DNA from: an uncultured Ruminococcus sp.
Lineage (GTDB): Bacteria > Bacillota > Clostridia > Oscillospirales > Acutalibacteraceae
Direction: 5' to 3'
NCBI GenBank assembly: GCA_902773045.1
Contig: CACYDE010000229.1
Location: 1-6,539, forward strand
DNA length: 6,539 bases
Below the pieces are notes generated by a model. It saw only the letters and a list, made by a program, of their open reading frames with translations. It did no database searches and was not told where the DNA came from. Below, piece by piece: positions 1-5,257 of this stretch. The position numbers were made by a program, and so were the translations under genes. The first letter of the stretch is position 1. The number at the start of each line of letters is the position of its first letter.

Positions 1-86
1 AAGAGATTTCTGTGCAGTATGACGGAAAAAGATCAAGCAGATTCGGTACAAAGTCGTTAGACGGTCTTTGTGCGGTGTTGCCTTAA
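1..86 (+). CDS. Possible 3' end of an unidentified rightward gene (partial)
   Basis: Reading from base 3, a frame runs to a TAA stop at 84-86 and ends in residues like QYDGKRSSRFGTKSLDG then LCAVLP. Codon choice (AGA, GGA, TTC, AAG, CAG) resembles the genes to the right, which is the main reason to prefer it. A competing frame from base 1 ends at a TAG at 58-60, just before the inverted repeat, and cannot be excluded. If the first frame is right, the last seven or so codons lie inside the left arm of that inverted repeat, so the tail may be recruited from a repeat. Only about 27 codons are visible and no family is recognised. The gene converges with dnaE. Confidence 0.35.
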   Translation, partial: EISVQYDGKRSSRFGTKSLDGLCAVLP

Positions 87-132
87 AGCGTTTTATTAGA
101 ATTTAGTATAAAACAGCACCGCACAAAGAACC
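63..132. repeat. Long inverted repeat (hairpin with 33-nt loop)
   Basis: The arm at 66-80 (CTTTGTGCGGTGTTG) pairs with 114-128 (CAGCACCGCACAAAG). There is a perfect 12-bp core (66-77 with 117-128) followed by one G-T wobble. Pairing extends outward at 63-65 with 129 and 131-132 if base 130 is bulged. The loop at 81-113 is AT-rich. No clean T-run follows, so on its own it is not a textbook terminator. It may be a dispersed palindromic repeat or an accessory stem at the end of the leftmost gene. Confidence 0.6.
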
Positions 133-155
133 ATTGACAGTGCTGCCTTAAGTCA

Positions 156-194
156 AAAAAGTCCTCGGCAATTTTCTTTGCGCGGGGACTTTTT
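156..194. terminator. Bidirectional intrinsic terminator between converging genes
   Basis: Bases 156-171 pair with 178-194 as a stem of about 16 bp around a TTTTCT loop, with a single bulged G at 182 and one G-T pair. The centre is AAAAAGTCC / GGGACTTTTT. On the plus strand the stem ends in TTTTT, and a second TTTTT follows at 200-204. On the minus strand the A-run at 155-160 becomes the U-tract. It lies about 90 nt beyond the dnaE stop and about 70-95 nt beyond the possible stops of the left gene, so it can serve both. An outer 9-bp inverted repeat (TTGACAGTG at 134-142, CACTGTCAA at 209-217) encloses it. Confidence 0.85.
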
Positions 195-281
195 GCGTCT
201 TTTTATACCACTGTCAACAACTTATATTGCTTTATAATCAAAAACTATAAATGAGTAAATCGCTTAATTGCCGTATTTTTC

Positions 282-3200
282 TCACTTTATAACGATGGAG
301 GACTCTCCGAAAACTTTTTTTAGCTCGTTTATCATTACATCGTTCAGATGAACGCCGAGAGAGGGGGGGAGGTGTTCATATTTTTTTTCGTCTGAGTAAT
401 AGAATGAAACGGGGCTTGTGCCGTCAAAGACTGCAAGAAGCTTTTTCGCGTAATTGTACTCTTTTGAATTTTTTGAGGGGCATTTTATGTAAAGTCTCTG
501 AGGTCCTTTACGTCGGGGGCTTTCATCCGTGCCGTCGGTTTTTTCTTTATCGTCCGATACTGCTTCGCTGATGCACCTTATTACCCTGTCGCAAATCAGT
601 TTTGGCTCTTCGCCTTCTTTTTCACTTACCGAAGCAAAAATTTCAACTGCGTTTCCCTCAAAAATGAGATTTCTGTATTCAGCAAGAGTGACGGGGAAAA
701 CTATCATTTCAATATCGCCTGTCATATCTTCGATATTGACGAATGCCATCACAGCGTTTGTTTTCGTAGTTCTCGTCCGAACGCTTTCGATGAGCGCTAT
801 CACACGAACCTTTTTCCCGTCATATACTCTGCGTTTATTCAGGATATCCGTTATATTATCATGCCTGACGGAGTTTATGTATTTCCGATATTCCGTCAGC
901 GGATGCCTCGAAAGATACAATCCCGTAACTTCTTTTTCCATACTCATGAGATCACGCATCTCAAACTCGGGAACTTTCGGAAGATCATAAACGCTGATCT
1001 CCTCATTTCCGCTGCCTTCAAAAAACGACATTTGCCCTTCGAGATTATTACGGCGTTCCGTTTCTATTCCGTCCATGATCTGACGTGCTCCGATAAGCAT
1101 CTGACGGCGGTTTCCGCCGAGATCATCGAGAGCGCCGGATTTGATGAGACTTTCGATGCCTCGGCTGTTCAATCCTTTTCCGTACATTCTGCTGCAAAAA
1201 TCGTAAAAGCTCTTATATTTTCCTTTTTCTCTGTTTTTTACGATTTCACCGATAACAGCTGTTCCGAGATTTTTAATGGCATTTAGTCCGAAGACGATAT
1301 CGTCTCCGTGAACTGTAAATCTGCTGTCACTGTAATTGACATGGGGAGGAAGAACTTTTATCCCGAGCCGGCTGCATTCCGCGATATATCCGGGAAACTT
1401 TCCGGAATTTTCGATCAGACTTGTCAGTAAAGCCGCCATGTATTCCTTCGGGTAATGGTATTTATACCATGCCGTCATATAAGCGATAACCGCATAAGCC
1501 GCTGCATGAGATTTATTGAACGCATAGGAAGCAAAGCTTTCCATTTCTTTGAAGATCTCGGCGGCGGTTTTTTCGTCAACTCCTCTTCTTACGCAGCCGT
1601 CAACTTCGACTTCGCCTTTTTCATTCACAAGTCCGCGTATAAATATTTCTCTTTCCTTTTCCATCACGTCTTTTTTCTTCTTTGACATCGCCCTTCGGAC
1701 AATATCGGCACGTCCGAGCGAGTAGCCCGCAAGAGTGCGGAATATCTGCATTACCTGCTCCTGATATACGATACAGCCGTAGGTGACGTTCAGGATATTT
1801 TTGAGAAGAGGGTGTTTGAAACGTATTTTTTTCGGGTTGTGTCTGTTTTCGATATATGTCGGGATGGATTCCATAGGACCGGGACGATAGAGGGAAATAA
1901 CCGCAATGAGATCTTCGATGTTTTCGGGTCTGAGCTGCATTATGACGTTCTTCATGCCTTCGGATTCGAATTGGAAAACTCCTTCCGTATATCCCCTTGA
2001 AAGCATTTCAAAGACTCCCTTATCGGAATAATCAATGTTGCTGTCGGAGAAATTAGGGTTATTTTTTAAGATCATTTTTTTTGCGTCTTGAAGAACAGTG
2101 AGGTTTCTCAGCCCGAGAAAATCCATTTTCAGGAGTCCGAGCTGTTCCAGACGAGTCATTGTGAACTGCGTTACCACGGCTTCATCGTTTTTAGCGAGCG
2201 GAACGTAGCTGTCAACAGGATCTCTCGTGATGACAACACCTGCTGCGTGAGTAGTCGCATGGCGAGGCATGCCCTCTATGTTTTTGGCGATATCTATCAG
2301 TCTTTTGACGTTGATGTCCGTGTCATAAAGTCTTTTCAGTTCGGAGGATATCGTCAATGCCTTGTCGATCGTCATTCCGATATCAAACGGTATGAGTTTA
2401 GCGACCGTATCAACCGAAGCATACGGCATATCGAGAACTCGTCCGACATCGCGTACCGCACCTTTAGCCGCCATAGTTCCGAATGCTATGATCTGCGCTA
2501 CGTGATCGGCTCCGTATTTTCGGATAACATAGTCAATGACTTCCTGCCGTCTGTCCTTGCAGAAATCTACGTCGAAATCAGGCATACTCACCCGTTCGGG
2601 ATTGAGAAAGCGTTCGAAGATCAGATCGTATTTTATCGGATCGATATTTGTTATCCCGATACAATATGCCGCAAGACTTCCGGCACCCGAACCTCGTCCG
2701 GGACCTACGGGGATATCCTGCGATTTTGCGTATTGTATAAAGTCGTTGACTATGAGATAATAGTCAACGTATCCCATTTTGTTAACTACGTCAAGTTCAT
2801 ATTCAAGCCTGTCGATAAGTGATTTTTCGGGTGTTTTTCCGTAATGTCTGTATAATCCTTCATAGCATTTCCGCCGGAAATATCCGAAGTGATCTTCATT
2901 ATCGGGAACTTCAAAATGCGGAAGCTTGGTCTTTCCGAATTCGAATTCGACATTACATCTGTCGGCGATCAGCTGACTGTTTTCGATCGCCTGCGGAAGC
3001 CCCGGGAAAAGGCTTCTCATTTCATCTTCCGTTTTGATATAGAATTCATCGGTCGGAAACTCCATTCGATCATTGTCGCTGAGAGTTTTGTTCATCTGGA
3101 TACACATGAGAATGTTGTGAGTATCAGCGTCCTTTTTATCTATATAATGGCAGTCGTTCGTCGCTACAACGGGAATATCAAGATCTTCTGAGATTTTGAG

Positions 3201-3767
3201 AAGTCCGTCGTTGACTGTTTTTTGTTCTTTGATGAAGTGATTTTGCAGTTCGAGATAGAAATTCCCTTCGCCGAATAAATTTTTGTAATACTTTGATTTC
3301 TGATAGGCGCTTTCCATATCTCCCGAAGCTATTGCTCTCGGTATTTCACCTGCAAGACATGCCGAAAGACAGATAAGCCCCTCATGATATTTTTCAAGAA
3401 GATCATCATCTATTCTGGGCTTTCTGTAAAAGCCTTCTGTCCAAGCTAACGAAACCATTTTGATGAGGTTTCTGTATCCTGTCATATTTTCGCATAACAA
3501 TATCATATGATACGGGCGTGAGTCAAGCTCGGCGGTTTTGTCATGAAGCGTTCTGTTTGCAACGTAAACTTCACAGCCGATTATCGGTTTGATCCCGGCT
3601 GCTTTTGCTTCAAGAAAAAAATCAACCGCTGCGAACATGTTTCCGTGATCTGTCACAGCGACTGAATTCTGACCTTTATCTTTGACTGATTTTACGAGTT
3701 CTTTAAGTCTGCACGCACCGTCAAGGAGACTGTATTCACTGTGCAGATGGAGATGGACAAATGACAT
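282..3767 (-). CDS. dnaE: DNA polymerase III subunit alpha (DnaE)
   Basis: Catalytic C-family replicative polymerase subunit that extends DNA at the fork in the cytoplasm. At 1161 aa it is full length. An N-terminal PHP domain (about 1-210) carries HLHLHSEYS at 5-13 and TDHGN at 39-43. The polymerase core has GPGRGSGAGS at 355-364, catalytic aspartates D399 and D401 in PDFDVDF, and the third, D549, in KMDFLGL. Other family blocks are YGCIVYQEQVM (663-673) and FNKSHAAAYAV (750-760). A helix-hairpin-helix region (about 860-885) is followed by a likely beta-clamp-binding motif QMSFF (912-916) and an OB fold (about 985-1065). The charged stretch at about 1070-1090 looks like a linker to a small C-terminal domain. 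No separate DnaQ-type exonuclease domain is present. The ATG at 3767 is supported by a Shine-Dalgarno sequence 8 nt upstream and by MSFVHLHLHS, the usual family N-terminus. Firmicutes normally also have PolC, so the division of labour cannot be read from this window. Confidence 0.98.
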   Translation of the reverse strand: MSFVHLHLHSEYSLLDGACRLKELVKSVKDKGQNSVAVTDHGNMFAAVDFFLEAKAAGIKPIIGCEVYVANRTLHDKTAELDSRPYHMILLCENMTGYRNLIKMVSLAWTEGFYRKPRIDDDLLEKYHEGLICLSACLAGEIPRAIASGDMESAYQKSKYYKNLFGEGNFYLELQNHFIKEQKTVNDGLLKISEDLDIPVVATNDCHYIDKKDADTHNILMCIQMNKTLSDNDRMEFPTDEFYIKTEDEMRSLFPGLPQAIENSQLIADRCNVEFEFGKTKLPHFEVPDNEDHFGYFRRKCYEGLYRHYGKTPEKSLIDRLEYELDVVNKMGYVDYYLIVNDFIQYAKSQDIPVGPGRGSGAGSLAAYCIGITNIDPIKYDLIFERFLNPERVSMPDFDVDFCKDRRQEVIDYVIRKYGADHVAQIIAFGTMAAKGAVRDVGRVLDMPYASVDTVAKLIPFDIGMTIDKALTISSELKRLYDTDINVKRLIDIAKNIEGMPRHATTHAAGVVITRDPVDSYVPLAKNDEAVVTQFTMTRLEQLGLLKMDFLGLRNLTVLQDAKKMILKNNPNFSDSNIDYSDKGVFEMLSRGYTEGVFQFESEGMKNVIMQLRPENIEDLIAVISLYRPGPMESIPTYIENRHNPKKIRFKHPLLKNILNVTYGCIVYQEQVMQIFRTLAGYSLGRADIVRRAMSKKKKDVMEKEREIFIRGLVNEKGEVEVDGCVRRGVDEKTAAEIFKEMESFASYAFNKSHAAAYAVIAYMTAWYKYHYPKEYMAALLTSLIENSGKFPGYIAECSRLGIKVLPPHVNYSDSRFTVHGDDIVFGLNAIKNLGTAVIGEIVKNREKGKYKSFYDFCSRMYGKGLNSRGIESLIKSGALDDLGGNRRQMLIGARQIMDGIETERRNNLEGQMSFFEGSGNEEISVYDLPKVPEFEMRDLMSMEKEVTGLYLSRHPLTEYRKYINSVRHDNITDILNKRRVYDGKKVRVIALIESVRTRTTKTNAVMAFVNIEDMTGDIEMIVFPVTLAEYRNLIFEGNAVEIFASVSEKEGEEPKLICDRVIRCISEAVSDDKEKTDGTDESPRRKGPQRLYIKCPSKNSKEYNYAKKLLAVFDGTSPVSFYYSDEKKYEHLPPSLGVHLNDVMINELKKVFGESSIVIK

Positions 3768-3775
3768 TATAAATT

Positions 3776-3781
3776 CACCTC
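3776..3781 (-). promoter_or_regulatory. dnaE ribosome binding site
   Basis: GAGGTG on the minus strand with an 8-nt spacer to the ATG at 3765-3767. It fixes the dnaE start. Confidence 0.8.
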
Positions 3782-3857
3782 GTTTTTTTATTCTCTATGG
3801 ATAAAAATTGTATGATCTTTAAGACGGTGGTTTTACAATAGGGAAATTATAGTTTTC

Positions 3858-3886
3858 ATTATATTCTTTTTTGTATGTCAAGTCAA
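3858..3886 (-). promoter_or_regulatory. dnaE promoter (sigma-A type)
   Basis: On the minus strand, TTGACT (-35, 3881-3886), a 17-nt spacer and a perfect TATAAT (-10, 3858-3863). Transcription would start near 3851, giving a leader of about 84 nt before the dnaE ATG. A second TATAAT on the same strand at 3846-3851 has no good -35 and is less likely. The -35 lies 42 bp from the -35 of a plus-strand promoter, so the two are back to back. Confidence 0.75.
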
Positions 3887-3928
3887 TATAATTTTAGACG
3901 GTTATGGGATATGAATTGTACAAAATGC

Positions 3929-3957
3929 TTGTAATAAATTATATTTTGTGGTATAAT
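3929..3957 (+). promoter_or_regulatory. Plus-strand promoter with extended -10, driving into non-coding DNA
   Basis: TTGTAA (-35, 3929-3934), exactly 17 nt, then TATAAT (-10, 3952-3957) preceded by TGG, which makes an extended -10 (TGnTATAAT). Transcription would start near 3964 and run into the inverted-repeat-bounded segment. The nearest plus-strand gene starts at 4482, so the transcript is either a leader of about 515 nt or a separate RNA. Confidence 0.6.
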
Positions 3958-3981
3958 TTTTTATATAACATAAAAATTATA

Positions 3982-4288
3982 ACTCAAACTTCCAATAATC
4001 AAAAATTACAATGAATGTAGAGTCTATCGTGGGTTGTCAATGTAAAGAATAGTTTTCGCTGTCGAATCCGAGATTCTTCTTCGATCAAAGATATTGTCGT
4101 CACCCATACCCCCAGACCCCCTTTCCCTCAAGGAAAAGGGGGCAAACGGGATAGAGGGCTTCGCCCTCTGTCCCATCGGGGCTATCGCCCCGAACCCATT
4201 CAATCGGTTACTCGGAACTCTGATTAAATTCCTGAAAACAAAGTTTCAATAAGGAAAGATGGGCAATTATTATGTTGGAAGTTTGAGT
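3982..4288. repeat. 307-bp non-coding element bounded by perfect 14-bp inverted repeats
   Basis: ACTCAAACTTCCAA at 3982-3995 is the exact reverse complement of TTGGAAGTTTGAGT at 4275-4288. Just inside, AATAAT (3994-3999) and ATTATT (4266-4271) continue the complementarity with an offset. The interior has no credible reading frame on either strand and carries a GC-rich hairpin cluster. Size, terminal repeats and lack of coding resemble a miniature inverted-repeat element. I see no clear target-site duplication: the outer flanks (TTATA on the left, ATGTA on the right) do not match. It could instead be a folded RNA whose ends pair. The right end directly abuts the first copy of a 36-nt direct repeat. 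Confidence 0.6.
4117..4192. repeat. Cluster of three GC-rich hairpins
   Basis: Three consecutive stems lie within 76 bases. The first, 4117-4142, pairs CCCCCTTTCC with GGAAAAGGGGG around CTCAA, with one bulged A. The second, 4148-4174, is a 12-bp stem closed by GGGC-TTC-GCCC, with one G-T pair. The third, 4177-4192, is CGGGGC-TATC-GCCCCG. The GC content contrasts sharply with the AT-rich flanks. From memory, similar CCCCTTT...AAAGGGG and GGGCTTCGCCC phrases recur between genes in Ruminococcus-type genomes, which I could not check here. No T-run follows, so these are not ordinary terminators. Confidence 0.65.
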
Positions 4289-4323
4289 ATGTAACAAGGA
4301 AACTATCTTCACGTGTTAAAAAA
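4288..4323. repeat. 36-nt direct repeat, copy 1
   Basis: Matches 4436-4471 at 35 of 36 positions, the only difference being C at 4295 versus T at 4443. It contains AAGGAAACTATCTTC, then CACGTG, and ends in an A-run. It starts at the last base of the inverted-repeat-bounded segment to its left. The offset between copies is exactly 148 bases. Confidence 0.85.
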
Positions 4324-4382
4324 ACGGCGAGCGCCGCAGGCAAATAAAAAAGTTTTTGAAAACGTAACAAGTCTTTCAAAAA

Positions 4383-4430
4383 GGTTGGTCAAGAACTGAC
4401 CGTAAAAGACCAACCATCGGTCGGGTTCGG
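4383..4430. other. Competing hairpins; terminator-like on the minus strand
   Basis: GGTTGGTC (4383-4390) pairs perfectly with GACCAACC (4408-4415) around a 17-nt loop. Part of the left arm can instead pair locally as GGTCA (4387-4391) with TGACC (4397-4401). GACC at 4408-4411 can also pair with GGTC at 4419-4422. These pairings exclude one another, as in attenuator leaders, but no T-run follows on the plus strand. Read on the minus strand, the 8-bp stem is followed by TTTTT (4378-4382), so it could stop leftward transcription. A further 9-bp inverted repeat (TTTTTGAAA 4353-4361, TTTCAAAAA 4374-4382) lies just upstream. No known riboswitch class is recognised. Confidence 0.5.
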
Positions 4431-4435
4431 ATAGT

Positions 4436-4471
4436 TATGTAATAAGGAAACTATCTTCACGTGTTAAAAAA
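4436..4471. repeat. 36-nt direct repeat, copy 2, running up to a ribosome binding site
   Basis: Second copy of the 36-nt repeat. Its terminal A-run merges with the AGGAGG of the next gene, so this copy forms the immediate 5' untranslated region. Copy 1 is followed instead by ACGGCGAGCGCCG and has no start codon. The 112 bases between copies (4324-4435) would be lost by recombination between them. Confidence 0.85.
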
Positions 4472-4476
4472 GGAGG
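4471..4476 (+). promoter_or_regulatory. Ribosome binding site that sets the start of the surface protein
   Basis: AGGAGG with a 5-nt spacer to GTG at 4482-4484. An in-frame GTG further upstream at 4461 lies inside the 36-nt repeat with no Shine-Dalgarno in front of it. The ATG at 4477 is too close and in another frame. Confidence 0.8.
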
Positions 4477-4481
4477 ATGGA

Positions 4482-5054
4482 GTGAAAAAGGGGTTGATTG
4501 TTGGCGGGGCTGTTATTATGCTTGGCGTTTTGATTTTGATCGCCAATTTCAGTGAGTACGGCAGGGATAACGATATCGTCGGAAAGCCGATCTATTCGGA
4601 GAGTATATTTTCCGAATATGAAGGCAGTGTGACGGGTTTCGACGATATTTCGGATACTTCGTCAATTTTAAATAGTGTTTATTCAAGGGAAACGTCTTCG
4701 AAAACAGACGATATATCTATAGGGGAAACATCTTCGAAATCGGACGATATATCTGCAAGCGAAACATCTTCGAAAACGAACGATACTTCTCCGGAGGAAA
4801 GCAGAGTGCAGTCCGATAAATCTTCGGGAAATAATAACGCGGGCTTTTCATATTATATTGTGTTTAATACGAAAAGCAAGAAGTATCACACCGGACGCTG
4901 TCCCGGAGTTGAAAAAATGCTTCCCGAAAACAGATACGACTACCCGGTCGGTGTCCCCGGAGGTACGCAGGAGGATCACGCATATGCGGAAGCTCAGGGA
5001 TATGTTCTTTGCAAAAACTGCGAAAAGGGGAGTTATGAACCGATCACGGATTGA
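4482..5054 (+). CDS. Membrane-anchored or secreted protein with Ser/Thr repeat linker and C-terminal Cys/His (Ada-like zinc-binding) module
   Basis: The 190-aa product starts MKKGLIVGG, with two lysines and a hydrophobic segment at about 4-21, so it should be a signal anchor or signal peptide facing outward. No lipobox cysteine is present. Residues about 35-120 are acidic, Ser/Thr-rich and low in complexity, with three 12-residue repeats at 70-105 (ETSSK[TS]DDIS type). A compact C-terminal module begins at SYYIVFNTKSKKYHTGRCP. H136 and C140 (HxxxC), then C177 and C180 (CKNC after GYVL), match the pattern of small Ada-like zinc-binding modules (YhxxxC...GYxxCxxC) found at the ends of secreted nucleases and hypothetical proteins. 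About 36 residues separate the Cys pairs, longer than I expect for that group. Function is unknown; binding metal or an envelope ligand is inference. No obvious promoter lies immediately upstream, so expression may depend on the one at 3929-3957. Confidence 0.85.
   Translation: MKKGLIVGGAVIMLGVLILIANFSEYGRDNDIVGKPIYSESIFSEYEGSVTGFDDISDTSSILNSVYSRETSSKTDDISIGETSSKSDDISASETSSKTNDTSPEESRVQSDKSSGNNNAGFSYYIVFNTKSKKYHTGRCPGVEKMLPENRYDYPVGVPGGTQEDHAYAEAQGYVLCKNCEKGSYEPITD
4689..4796 (+). repeat. Three tandem 36-bp coding repeats
   Basis: Units at 4689-4724, 4725-4760 and 4761-4796 each encode 12 residues: ETSSKTDDISIG, ETSSKSDDISAS, ETSSKTNDTSPE. By eye, units 1 and 2 share 29 of 36 bases and units 2 and 3 share 27. 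The length is a multiple of three, so gain or loss of units would change linker length without breaking the frame. Confidence 0.85.
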
Positions 5055-5061
5055 GAGATAT

Positions 5062-5115
5062 AGTCTGCGTCTGAATTCTGCCCTCGGGGGAGTTCATCGG
5101 CAGATCGCGGAGACT
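5062..5115. other. Imperfect hairpin after the surface protein gene
   Basis: AGTCTGCG (5062-5069) pairs with CGC plus AGACT (5106-5108, 5111-5115) with a 2-base bulge. Inside it, TCTGCC (5077-5082) pairs with GGCAGA (5099-5104). It starts 8 bases after the TGA. There is no U-tract, only GATGAAAAATC, so it is at most a weak or factor-assisted terminator. Confidence 0.35.
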
Positions 5116-5150
5116 GATGAAAAATCAATTACAACTATATTACAAAAGGG

Positions 5151-5167
5151 TATGAAATATTTTCATA
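5151..5167. promoter_or_regulatory. Dyad upstream of the pfkA promoter
   Basis: TATGAAA-TAT-TTTCATA is a perfect 7-bp dyad with a 3-base centre, ending 28 bases before the pfkA -35. The position would suit an upstream regulator site. The surrounding DNA is very AT-rich, so chance is possible. Confidence 0.3.
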
Positions 5168-5195
5168 ATTTAAATCATATTTTCCTAAATTTCTC

Positions 5196-5224
5196 TTGTT
5201 ATTTACCTGAAAATGTATTATAAT
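5196..5224 (+). promoter_or_regulatory. pfkA promoter
   Basis: TTGTTA (-35, 5196-5201), a 17-nt spacer and TATAAT (-10, 5219-5224). The expected start is near 5231, giving a short leader of about 27 nt, so pfkA can be transcribed independently of the gene upstream. Confidence 0.75.
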
Positions 5225-5243
5225 AAGTACGATTGGAATATAA

Positions 5244-5250
5244 AAGGAGG
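5244..5250 (+). promoter_or_regulatory. pfkA ribosome binding site
   Basis: AAGGAGG with a 7-nt spacer to the ATG at 5258. It excludes the in-frame ATG at 5213, which lies inside the promoter between the -35 and -10. Confidence 0.9.
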
Positions 5251-5257
5251 ACTATTT

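Noticed and set aside
529..1286. Plus-strand open frames of 141-153 codons opposite the 3' part of dnaE
   Set aside because: Antisense shadows of dnaE that overlap one another in different frames, with no start signals and no recognisable motifs.
2088..2822. A 244-codon plus-strand open frame opposite dnaE
   Set aside because: It lies entirely antisense to a well-conserved part of dnaE, has no ribosome binding site or recognisable family, and its composition follows the dnaE codons.
4353..4382. Plus-strand terminator from the TTTTTGAAA/TTTCAAAAA hairpin
   Set aside because: The stem is almost all A-T and no U-tract follows on the plus strand.
4288..4471. CRISPR array suggested by the two 36-nt repeats
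   Set aside because: Only two copies, 112 bases apart. The spacing is far too long for a spacer, the repeat contains an A-run and lacks a typical CRISPR dyad, and no cas genes are present.
4461..4481. Upstream GTG start adding seven residues to the surface protein
   Set aside because: This GTG is part of CACGTG in the 36-nt repeat and has no Shine-Dalgarno. The GTG at 4482 follows AGGAGG at a suitable distance and gives a cleaner signal-anchor N-terminus.
4858..5223. 121-codon open frame overlapping the surface protein and running to the pfkA promoter
   Set aside because: Out of frame with the Cys/His module gene, no ribosome binding site, and it crosses a hairpin, AT-rich DNA and the pfkA -10.
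5213..5257. Upstream ATG giving PfkA a 15-residue extension
   Set aside because: The ATG lies within the promoter spacer. AAGGAGG at 5244 points to 5258, which also gives the standard family N-terminus.
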